Positions 23,813 through 30,755 of a DNA stretch of 37,381 nt are shown here, one piece after another; within the stretch, counting starts at the first letter, position 1; every line of letters starts with the position of its first letter. The translations under genes were made by a program, and so were the position numbers. This DNA is from Terriglobales bacterium (GTDB lineage: Bacteria; Acidobacteriota; Terriglobia; Terriglobales; Acidobacteriaceae). The DNA lies in the NCBI GenBank assembly GCA_015655585.1, contig JAATEV010000070.1:1-37381 (forward strand), written 5' to 3'. Below the pieces are notes generated by a model. It made no database searches and was not told the DNA's origin. It was given only the letters and a program-made list of their open reading frames with translations.

Positions 23813-24544
23813 CTATTCGATGGCAAAGACTGCATAAACGGTGGCAGATCTTTCGATCTGCCGGGGATTGATCGCAAGCGGCTCCGCCTTCATCGCCGCC
23901 GGAGCTGCCGCCATGGCACGCATCAGCGGACGCGGCGGCGCGGCCTGCGTCTCATTACTTGCATACAGAAGCGCTCCCAGACGAGCGTTCAAGCTTCTGG
24001 CCATCTGCTCGGCCTGGGCACGGGCGTGCTGCAGGGCCTTCGCGGCCGCCTCGGCATCCAGCGCATTCTCATCCTTCAGGTTCCATTCGATCTGGCCCGA
24101 CTGGTTCGCCCCAGCCTTCACGGCCACATCCAGCACCCTGGCGGCATCGTTCGCGTTCGCCCGCACGGTCCAACTCTGCGTCACCTGAAACTTACGCTGG
24201 GCCTTCTCCGCCGGGGTAAGTTTATCGAGCTGATACTCCTGAACCGGCGAGACGCTCTGATTCTCGCTCTCGATAGCGTCGTTCGGCACGCCCGCCCCGG
24301 TCAGCGCCCTCACAATCGCATTCGAGACGCGCGAGCCATTCGCATAGGCGCTGTCGCTGTCCGGCCCATAGGCGACGAAGCCGATATGCAACTTCGCGGT
24401 ATCGGCCATCGAGATCACCTTGTCGGTAGAGGTAACGGCGATGGTGCGGTTCTCTTTGTTGATCTGAATGGTCTGCGCTGATGCGGCGGATAATACCAAC
24501 GCAATGGGACCAAGAGCGAATGCGGCAAGGCGAAGTATCTTCAT
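23813..24544 (-). CDS. SIMPL domain (DUF541) periplasmic protein
   Basis: A 243-residue exported protein with a signal peptide (KILRLAAFALGPIALVLSAASA) and a SIMPL/DUF541 domain over nearly the entire mature part, for example TAKLHIGFVAYGPDSDSAYA, then ENQSVSPVQEYQ and AKALQHARAQAEQMARSLNA. The family is found in periplasm or outer membrane of many bacteria with roles in envelope stress; the exact role is unknown. The start ATG 24544 overlaps the stop of a small upstream gene by ATGA, with AGGAG upstream, so the two are probably coupled. The LbH acyltransferase follows on the same strand. Confidence 0.9.
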   Translation of the reverse strand: MKILRLAAFALGPIALVLSAASAQTIQINKENRTIAVTSTDKVISMADTAKLHIGFVAYGPDSDSAYANGSRVSNAIVRALTGAGVPNDAIESENQSVSPVQEYQLDKLTPAEKAQRKFQVTQSWTVRANANDAARVLDVAVKAGANQSGQIEWNLKDENALDAEAAAKALQHARAQAEQMARSLNARLGALLYASNETQAAPPRPLMRAMAAAPAAMKAEPLAINPRQIERSATVYAVFAIE

Positions 24545-24723
24545 CGTTCTTCTCCTGACTGTTCCAGCATATCGGCGAGAGTAGGTTTATGTTTCGGCTT
24601 AGCGGCCTGCTTCTGCTTCGGATCGGGCAGCACGCGCTCCGGCGGAGGGGAGCCGACGCGGTCGCGGGCGTTCGACTTCACCGCTTTGACGACCGAAAAT
24701 GTCTGCTTTCTGGATTTACTCAT
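24541..24723 (-). CDS. Small basic protein coupled to the SIMPL gene
   Basis: A 60-residue protein, rich in Lys, Pro and Gln (SKSRKQTFSVVKAVKSNARD, then PDPKQKQAAKPKHKPTLADM). It has no membrane segment. The stop overlaps the SIMPL start by ATGA at 24541-24544, which favours a real gene. It probably binds nucleic acid or a partner through its basic stretch, but that is a guess. I do not recognise the family. Confidence 0.6.
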   Translation of the reverse strand: MSKSRKQTFSVVKAVKSNARDRVGSPPPERVLPDPKQKQAAKPKHKPTLADMLEQSGEER

Positions 24724-24851
24724 CGATCATGCCCATCCTCTGAAGCCCATGGTGATTATGCATCAACTCTTGCCTGTAGAGGGTGATGTGGAGCACTCTG
24801 ATAAAGGCGCAGCACGTTCGAGGGATTGCGTGCGTGCCAACGAGGTGTTGC

Positions 24852-25124
24852 ATGGAAGAGCGCGATTTCTTCGACGAGCGATCGGAACAGCGTACGCACG
24901 TCATGACCTGTCCGCACTGCGGGCAGCAGGGAGAGTATCAGATCGAATGGATTGTGCGGAGAAAAAAGACGCAGCTACCGCGCGGGGCCGATGAGCGGGA
25001 CCGCGCCCGCTTCGCCAAGGCCCAGAGCTACATGGTCCGACGCGATGACCCGATGGGATGCAAAAATGTCCGGTGCAGAAAGCGCTTCGACGTTGTGGGC
25101 ATCCAGTCCGTGGCGTTTATCTAA
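24852..25124 (+). CDS. Small zinc-ribbon-like protein
   Basis: A 90-residue protein with two cysteine pairs: CPHCG near residue 20 and CKNVRC near the C-terminus, a probable zinc site. A basic middle part (RRKKTQLPRG) separates them. ATG 24852 is chosen since GAGGTG lies 5 bases upstream; the frame to 24783 adds an unlikely leader. No function is known to me. It stands alone between divergent genes. Confidence 0.65.
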   Translation: MEERDFFDERSEQRTHVMTCPHCGQQGEYQIEWIVRRKKTQLPRGADERDRARFAKAQSYMVRRDDPMGCKNVRCRKRFDVVGIQSVAFI

Positions 25125-25238
25125 CGGTTGCGCTGGTTTGGCCGGGCGAACCTGTGATTTAATGCAAGACAGGGTTGGCCACAACACTCAGAGCCGTATC
25201 CACTTGAATCGAGAACACGCGGGAGACGAAAGATCGCA

Positions 25239-25520
25239 ATGGCAAACACACTGCTGCCCATCGAAGAACAGAACCTGACGCCGGACGAAGTGGAACTGCT
25301 GGATAAGCGTCGCCGCCGGGGCCAACTGTTCCTGGTACTGTGCTTCCAGAGCCTGATCATCTCCTGCCTGTTGACGCTGTGGAGTGGACAGGATCTCACT
25401 CTGTCGCCCGGCATCCACCCGATCGCACTCTGGAACGCCATTACGTTTACCGCTGCTATCATCTTCGGAATCACCGGCTTACGCCTGAAGCGCGGAAGCA
25501 ACGAGTTCATCAGCTACTAG
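25239..25520 (+). CDS. Small two-helix membrane protein
   Basis: A 93-residue protein. The N-terminal part is charged (NLTPDEVELLDKRRRRG), followed by helix 1 (FLVLCFQSLIISCLLTLW) and helix 2 (AITFTAAIIFGITGLRL). The family is unknown to me. ATG 25239 has GGGAGA 13 bases upstream, an average site. A hairpin just after the stop supports a separate unit. Confidence 0.6.
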   Translation: MANTLLPIEEQNLTPDEVELLDKRRRRGQLFLVLCFQSLIISCLLTLWSGQDLTLSPGIHPIALWNAITFTAAIIFGITGLRLKRGSNEFISY

Positions 25521-25526
25521 CAGAAT

Positions 25527-25553
25527 GGTCTCCTGCCGCTCCGGCGGGAGACC
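25527..25553 (+). terminator. Hairpin after the two-helix membrane protein
   Basis: GGTCTCCTGCCG-CTC-CGGCGGGAGACC is a 12-bp stem with one T-G wobble, starting 7 bases after the stop. No run of T follows, so it may act as a transcript stabiliser instead of a terminator. Confidence 0.5.
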
Positions 25554-25653
25554 CTGTAGTTCGATTGTCCTCCTGTCGCCAGACCGAAACACTATTCTCA
25601 GGTTGTTTCCCTTTTCCGGGAGAAGCATCTTATTTGAATAGGATTCGGTTCAG

Positions 25654-25992
25654 ATGGCGAAGACACCCTACTCCATTCCGGTTGAAACACGTGTTGCGCT
25701 CCTTGTTCCGGCGGATGTTCTGTCGGCCCACATAAGAGAGCGCGATGTGCACGGTCATGCCGCGAACCTTCGCGTCTCCTGCCAAACCACCAGTAATCCT
25801 CCTGAAACCTGCCTGTTTTCACGGTTCGGATACGGTCCGTGTGGAAAGATAGATCGCAGAAAAGTCGGTGCGGGGCTGGAACTGCATCCTGGAGAAGTTG
25901 TGATGCAGGAGCAGGCTCGTCACCTTGACGGTAAACCCTGCGTTGAAAATGCTTCGCGCAATATAGTTCCCATCGGCGGCCAGTCGATATAG
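25654..25992 (+). CDS. Doubtful ORF, unknown
   Basis: A 112-residue frame starting at ATG 25654 with AGGA 11 bases upstream. The sequence (for instance RVALLVPADVLSAHIRERDV) has no family I recognise. A partial resemblance to a PilZ-type opening (R-rich, then RDVHGHAANLRV) is too weak to use. The region 25554-26058 otherwise contains no gene. It may be a decayed gene or not coding at all. Confidence 0.3.
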   Translation: MAKTPYSIPVETRVALLVPADVLSAHIRERDVHGHAANLRVSCQTTSNPPETCLFSRFGYGPCGKIDRRKVGAGLELHPGEVVMQEQARHLDGKPCVENASRNIVPIGGQSI

Positions 25993-26058
25993 CTTTTAAT
26001 GAAAAGCTTGAAGCTTCAGGATTTCACCCACATCTTTGCCAGGTCTTGAGGTCTGAAC

Positions 26059-27186
26059 TTGAAAGAAAGACGCCAGTTCGAGGTCATAGAGAGCCGACAG
26101 ATGGACCATCTTCGCGTGTTTCATGATGTTGCACGCGCATTGACGGCGAGCCTGGAGCTGGAAGACATCCTCGGCGTCATCATGAACAAGATGGCGCAGT
26201 TCTTCGGCCCGGAGCGGTGGTCGATGCTGATGGTCGACGACGCCGCGGGCGAGCTCTACTACGCCATCGCGGTGGGCGAGAACGCCGAGAGCCTCAAGGG
26301 GTTGAGGGTGCCGCTGGGCGAGGGGGTGGCCGGGTGGGTGGCCGCGACGGGCAACCCGCTGATCGTGCCGGATGTCTCGCTCGATCCGCACTGGTCGGCG
26401 TTTTCGTCCAAGCATCCTGATCTGAAGATCCAGTCGATCGCCTGCGTTCCTGTCCGCTCCGGCGACAAGACGCTGGGCGTAATCCAACTGCTCAACAGCA
26501 AGCTGGACCTGCTCTCAGAGTACTCGATCTCGTTTCTGCGAATCCTCTGCGACTACGCCGCGATCGCGATCCAGAATGCGCGGTCGATGACGCTGATCCA
26601 GGAACTGACCATTACCGACGACGTGACCGGCCTCTTCAACCCCCGGCATCTGTACACGATGCTGGAGGAGCAAGTGACACAGGGTCAGGTCTTCAGCCTG
26701 ATGTTCGTCGACCTCGATCGGTTCAAGCAGGTGAACGACACGCATGGACACCTGGTCGGCAGCCGCCTGTTGGCCGAGATCGGCAGCCTGATGCGGCGCA
26801 GCCTGGGGCCGAACAACTCCGCCTTCCGGTACGGCGGAGACGAGTTCGTGGCGCTGCTGCCCGGCATGGGCAAGGCAGCGGCGAGCGGAGCCACGATGGC
26901 TCTGCGCGAGGACCTGAGGAATACCCGCTTCCTCGAAGGCGCAGGGCTCGCACTGCGCGTCTCCGGCAGCTTCGGGCTGGCGTGCTTTCCAGAGGACGGC
27001 AACACAGTGCAGTCGATCCTGCGCGCGGCCGACACCATGATGTACGAGGCCAAGAAGACGCGCGACAACATCGCCATTGCTGGTAAAGGCATTATGGAGC
27101 GCGCCGACATACCGGACCGCGTCAATGAGTCGAGACGCTCGGTCAGCGAGATGCTGACACGACGCGAGCCTCCGACGCGCAATTAA
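26059..27186 (+). CDS. GAF-GGDEF diguanylate cyclase
   Basis: A 375-residue cytoplasmic signalling enzyme. A GAF sensor domain spans about residues 25-175 (EGVAGWVAATGNPLIVPDVS; SIACVPVRSGDKTLGVIQLL). A GGDEF domain follows with TDDVTGLFNPRHLYT, FVDLDRFKQVNDTHGH and FRYGGDEFVALL. The catalytic GGDEF (259-263) is intact, so synthesis of cyclic di-GMP from GTP is expected. The inhibitory RxxD site that should precede it at 250-253 reads GPNN, so product inhibition is probably absent. The start is TTG 26059 (ATG 26101 is possible). No membrane segment. Confidence 0.92.
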   Translation: MKERRQFEVIESRQMDHLRVFHDVARALTASLELEDILGVIMNKMAQFFGPERWSMLMVDDAAGELYYAIAVGENAESLKGLRVPLGEGVAGWVAATGNPLIVPDVSLDPHWSAFSSKHPDLKIQSIACVPVRSGDKTLGVIQLLNSKLDLLSEYSISFLRILCDYAAIAIQNARSMTLIQELTITDDVTGLFNPRHLYTMLEEQVTQGQVFSLMFVDLDRFKQVNDTHGHLVGSRLLAEIGSLMRRSLGPNNSAFRYGGDEFVALLPGMGKAAASGATMALREDLRNTRFLEGAGLALRVSGSFGLACFPEDGNTVQSILRAADTMMYEAKKTRDNIAIAGKGIMERADIPDRVNESRRSVSEMLTRREPPTRN

Positions 27187-27232
27187 ATTAATTCCTGCTC
27201 TCAGTTCCCTATTCTGAATTTTTCACGCCCTT

Positions 27233-28255
27233 TTATTCTTGTGGGCGGTGCTCCAGCGTGGTGGGGTGGCGGGGGTCGGGTTTGATGGCGTCGCGGTTCT
27301 CGGGGGAGACGGGGTGGACGCCGAAGTCCCAGACACCGAGGTTGATGGCCTTGTCCGAGATGACCTCCATGAGGGCGAACTCACCGAAGTCCAGCGGCTC
27401 TTTGAGGGTGATCTTGAGCCAGTGGCCGCCGGGGAGGAGCTCAGTGGCGGTCTCGATGACGTCCTCCTGGCGCTGGCCGGTGCCGAGGAGGTTGATGCGG
27501 ATGCTGTTGACGATGCGCTCACCCGTGCGGACGTCAGCGCGAACGACGACGTACTGGCTGGTGGCGGAGCCGCCGGAGGGATCGTTGCTGTCCATGCGGC
27601 TGGTGGCTCCGTGGGTATCGACTACGAGGGGCTTGCCGCCCGTGCTGCCTACGGTCTCGTCCCCGATGCGGAGGTAGAAGACCGGGTCTTTGACGTGGAG
27701 CTGGATGGGCGAGCTTTCTCCCTGAAGATGGACGACCGGATGCGCGGCGGAGAGTGGATTGACAGCGGCGCGCAGGAGGTTGTGCGCGGTGTTGCGGTTC
27801 AGGTCGCTGTCGGTCTGGGCGAGCGGAACCAGCTCGGGTGCGCCGTGGAAGGTATCGAGAGCGAGGGTGCTGTCGATCTCGGAGAGGCGAAGATCTTTTG
27901 CGACCTCGGGGGTGAGGGAGGCCCGGTCGGCCTCCTCTTTGAGGAGTTCGGGGTCGATGGCCGGGGGGTGGGTGGTCTCGGCTCCCGGCTGCTGTTGGGC
28001 GTGCTGCCGCTCCCATTTGTGGGTGGCGTCGAGATCGACGAGGCGGAGGGGAACCTCTTCTTCCTCGCCGCCGCGCTCGGCGCTGACGTAGTGGACCATG
28101 TCGCCCTGGATGCGGTAGCTCATGACGACCTGGTAGCTACCGTCCTTCAGGATGAGGCGGGTGCGGTGCGGAGTCTGATCCGGCTGCTGGGAGCTGGCCG
28201 GAACGAGGAGCGCTGCCGCGAGCAGAAGCTTCGAGATGGGGCGAAAGGTGTTCAT
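27233..28255 (-). CDS. Secreted protein of unknown function, divergent from the blaI cluster
   Basis: A 340-residue protein with a signal peptide (FRPISKLLLAAALLVPASS). The N-terminal part LILKDGSYQVVMSYRIQGDM, then VHYVSAERGGEEEEVPLRLV, is a pattern I associate with conserved acidobacterial hypothetical proteins. The rest is rich in beta structure (YVVVRADVRTGERIVNSIRI, ELLPGGHWLKITLKEPLDFG). The opposite strand has an open frame of almost equal length, but it has no signal peptide or family pattern. The gene is divergent from the blaI-M56 cluster and shares the 326-base spacer with it, so common control is possible. Confidence 0.78.
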   Translation of the reverse strand: MNTFRPISKLLLAAALLVPASSQQPDQTPHRTRLILKDGSYQVVMSYRIQGDMVHYVSAERGGEEEEVPLRLVDLDATHKWERQHAQQQPGAETTHPPAIDPELLKEEADRASLTPEVAKDLRLSEIDSTLALDTFHGAPELVPLAQTDSDLNRNTAHNLLRAAVNPLSAAHPVVHLQGESSPIQLHVKDPVFYLRIGDETVGSTGGKPLVVDTHGATSRMDSNDPSGGSATSQYVVVRADVRTGERIVNSIRINLLGTGQRQEDVIETATELLPGGHWLKITLKEPLDFGEFALMEVISDKAINLGVWDFGVHPVSPENRDAIKPDPRHPTTLEHRPQE

Positions 28256-28489
28256 CGGGTGACGAGATAGTTTAACGCTACCGGCCTCGCTGGGTACCCC
28301 CCACCCCCGTCTTAGTTGCGCAAAGTCTTCGAAAGATTGGAGTTAGGTCCGGACTTCCAGTTACGCATGTTCTCTGCCGGTATCCATCTCCCCGGCCAGT
28401 TTCTCCCCTGCTTCTATTGTAGCGATTCGGACGAACTGCTACGCCACGCGGTTCCTGCTGATAAGAAGGGAGATAGCGAGGGTGGCTAC
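28256..28489. other. Divergent intergenic region with no gene
   Basis: Only regulatory sequence is expected here. GGGTACCCCCCACCCCC near 28290 is a pattern also common in acidobacterial spacers. The promoter of the divergent secreted-protein gene should lie in this stretch. Confidence 0.4.
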
Positions 28490-28495
28490 TTGACA
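28490..28495 (+). promoter_or_regulatory. Candidate -35 box of the blaI cluster
   Basis: TTGACA is a perfect consensus -35 hexamer. A strong -10 box is not visible at 17 bases (the sequence there is ATGGAT); GATCAT at 28516-28521 is the best alternative. The inverted repeats listed next lie directly downstream. Confidence 0.4.
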
Positions 28496-28527
28496 GAGAA
28501 TTTTTCTGTTGCATGGATCATATCTCA

Positions 28528-28553
28528 ATAGTAGATTCAACTATCAACATAGT
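28528..28553. promoter_or_regulatory. Candidate BlaI-type operator
   Basis: ATAGTAGATTCAACTAT (28528-28544) is a nearly perfect palindrome with arms ATAGT/ACTAT and inner GA/TC. Its right arm also pairs with a third copy: ACTAT-CAAC-ATAGT at 28540-28553. The three copies of the 5-base unit lie between the TTGACA box and the repressor start codon at 28582, where a BlaI/MecI dimer would block transcription. Assignment to BlaI rests on position and dyad symmetry. Confidence 0.55.
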
Positions 28554-28581
28554 AGAACCGCATATCCCCATAGGAAACGAC

Positions 28582-28983
28582 ATGGCCCAGCCTAGACTGA
28601 CGAAGCTTGAACTACAGATTCTGGAGATCTTCTGGACGAACGGCATCTGCTCGATTCGCGAGATTCAGGAGGGTTTTCCGGAGAAGAAGCGACCCGCGTA
28701 TACGACGATTCAGACGACGGTTTATCGGCTGGAGTCGAAGAACGTGGTCCGGAGGGTGAAGAAGGTGGGAAACTTCCACGTCTTTGCGGCCACGATCTCG
28801 CGGGGAGAGGCGCAGGGGCGGCTGATCGATGAGCTTCTGGGGCTGTTCGGCGGAAGCACGCAGCCGGTGGTGGCGCATCTGGTGCAGTCCGGCAGGCTGA
28901 CGGTGGAGGACGTGAAGGACGCCGCGAAGATGCTGGAAGAGATGAAGGATAAAGAGGTTAGCGGAGATAAGGAAGGACTATGA
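28582..28983 (+). CDS. BlaI/MecI/CopY family transcriptional repressor
   Basis: A 133-residue winged-helix repressor. LTKLELQILEIFWTNGICSI, YTTIQTTVYRLESKNVVRRV and KVGNFHVFAATISRGEAQG are the usual BlaI/MecI DNA-binding blocks, and the C-terminal helices dimerise (IDELLGLFGGSTQPVVAHLV). In the model system the repressor is inactivated through a BlaR1-type membrane protease, here encoded by the next gene. ATG 28582 is the start, with AGGA 6 bases upstream. The stop overlaps the start of the M56 gene (ATGA). It probably represses its own operon at the repeats just upstream. Confidence 0.93.
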   Translation: MAQPRLTKLELQILEIFWTNGICSIREIQEGFPEKKRPAYTTIQTTVYRLESKNVVRRVKKVGNFHVFAATISRGEAQGRLIDELLGLFGGSTQPVVAHLVQSGRLTVEDVKDAAKMLEEMKDKEVSGDKEGL

Positions 28984-30719
28984 TTCCTGAGCTTTCGTCT
29001 GAGTTTGAGCATTCTGTTGTGCCTGTACTGGCGAACCATCTTTGGCAATCGACGGTGGTGCTGTGCCTGGCTGGGTTGTTAACGCTGGCGTTGCGGCGGA
29101 ATCAGGCGCGGGTGCGGTACTGGCTTTGGATGGTTGCTTCTGTGAAGTTTCTGGTTCCCTTTTCGCTGCTGATCGGATTGGGAAGCCATCTCCACATGAC
29201 GGGTGGAACGCGGATTCTTGACGGGTCGCGTGCTGGAATCTATGCGGTGGTGAATCAGGCGGAGCAGCCTTTCTCGAAGCCGATCGTGGTGCCTCCTGTG
29301 ATTGCTCGGGCGTCTTCGAGGCACGATGTGCTGGTTCTGCTGCCCGCGGTGATATGGCTGGGTGGGTCGCTGGCGATTGTCTTGCTGTGGGTGGTTCGGT
29401 GGCGGAGGGTGGCTCGGGTGGTGCGCGAGGCCGTGCCTGTGGACGGTGGGCGCGAGGTGGAGGCTCTGCGGCGGGTGAGTTCTGCGGCGGGATTGCGGAG
29501 GCCGGTGCCTCTGCTGTGCTCTCAGGAGCGGATGGAGCCGGGCATCTTTGGGATAGGGAGGCCGGTGCTGCTTTGGCCTGCGGGTATCTCGGAGCATCTG
29601 GATGACGCGCATATTGAGGCGATTCTGGCGCATGAGATGCAGCATGTGCGGCGGCGGGACAACCTTGCGGCCCTGCTGCACATGGCGGTGGAGGCTCTGT
29701 TCTGGTTTCATCCACTGGTTTGGCTGGTGGGGGCGAGGCTGGTGGAGGAGCGTGAGCGGGCTTGTGATGAGGATGTGCTGCTGGCGGGCGGCAGACCGCA
29801 TGTGTATGCGGAGAGCATTTTGAAGACTTGCCAGTTTTGTCTGGAGTCGCCTCTGCGGTGTGTGTCGGGGATTACGGGGGCGGATTTGAAGGTACGGATT
29901 GCGGAAATTATGGCTAAACGGGCGGCTCTGAAGATGGGTTTTGGCAGGAAGGCTCTGCTGGCTTTAGCGGGAGGGATTGCTGTGGTTGCTCCGGTGGTGC
30001 TGGGGCAGACGAACGCTTCGCCGAATATTGGACAGGCAGCGGATGGGAACGTTAACTTCGAGGTTGCGACCATTCGTCCCGCAGATCCGATGGATCAAGA
30101 GACGGGGTTTAAGACACGGGGAAGGCATGTGGTGGTCGAGAATGAACCACTGACCAATGTGGCTATCTTCGCCTATGGAGTGCATCCCAAACAGCTTGTG
30201 GGTGGGCCCTCATGGATGAACGACACCCGGTTCACAATTGACGGCATCCCTGATACCGAGGGACAGCTCAGTGTCCGACAGATGCAGGGCATGGTGCGCC
30301 GACTGCTGGAAGATCGCTTCCATCTGAAGACCCACAAGCAACGGCGGGAGATTCCGGTCTATGCGATCCAGATAGCGAAGGGTGGGACGAAACTGGCTAA
30401 GAGTAAATCCGACCCCAAGGAGCTGCCGGACCAGACGGGCACCCGCAACTATATAAATTTCCGGAACAACTCCATGATCGACCTTGCACTTGGTATGCAG
30501 TTCATACTGGATCGTCCGGTAGTGGATGAGACCGGGCTGACGGACAAGTATGATTTTCAACTGCGCTGGACGCCGGACGGTGTCCAGACTACCGATCCGA
30601 ACGCTCCGCCGAGCATCTATACGGCGTTTCAGGAGCAGTTGGGATTGAAGCTGACTCCGACGAGGGCTTACGTTGATGTGCTGGTGATCGACCAGATCGA
30701 GAAGCCTTCGGAGAACTGA
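28980..30719 (+). CDS. M56 BlaR1-type peptidase fused to TIGR03435 domain, copy 1
   Basis: A 579-residue membrane protein. Helices: about 15-38, 47-69 and 117-140. The M56 zinc peptidase motif HEMQH is at 218-222 (cytoplasmic in BlaR1 topology), with the downstream block ERACDEDVLLAGG around 258-271. A further membrane helix lies at about 325-343, then the TIGR03435 domain from about 358 to the end, presumably outside the membrane, starting FEVATIRPADP and ending VLVIDQIEKPSEN. In BlaR1 the corresponding place holds a penicillin-binding sensor; TIGR03435 is of unknown function. The start overlaps the repressor stop, so translation is coupled. The fusion is known from acidobacterial genomes, but no ligand is. 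Confidence 0.92.
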   Translation: MIPELSSEFEHSVVPVLANHLWQSTVVLCLAGLLTLALRRNQARVRYWLWMVASVKFLVPFSLLIGLGSHLHMTGGTRILDGSRAGIYAVVNQAEQPFSKPIVVPPVIARASSRHDVLVLLPAVIWLGGSLAIVLLWVVRWRRVARVVREAVPVDGGREVEALRRVSSAAGLRRPVPLLCSQERMEPGIFGIGRPVLLWPAGISEHLDDAHIEAILAHEMQHVRRRDNLAALLHMAVEALFWFHPLVWLVGARLVEERERACDEDVLLAGGRPHVYAESILKTCQFCLESPLRCVSGITGADLKVRIAEIMAKRAALKMGFGRKALLALAGGIAVVAPVVLGQTNASPNIGQAADGNVNFEVATIRPADPMDQETGFKTRGRHVVVENEPLTNVAIFAYGVHPKQLVGGPSWMNDTRFTIDGIPDTEGQLSVRQMQGMVRRLLEDRFHLKTHKQRREIPVYAIQIAKGGTKLAKSKSDPKELPDQTGTRNYINFRNNSMIDLALGMQFILDRPVVDETGLTDKYDFQLRWTPDGVQTTDPNAPPSIYTAFQEQLGLKLTPTRAYVDVLVIDQIEKPSEN

Positions 30720-30755
30720 TGCCGCCGTTGCGGGATTGAAAGATAAGGAGGAGCG

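Noticed and set aside
27239..28270. Plus-strand open frame of 343 codons
   Set aside because: Mirror of the secreted-protein gene; the minus strand has the signal peptide and the recognisable pattern, the plus frame is low-complexity Gly/Val/Asp/Glu.
28978..29801. Minus-strand open frames of about 240 codons
   Set aside because: Antisense to the M56 copy 1 gene; Pro/Ala/His-rich shadows.
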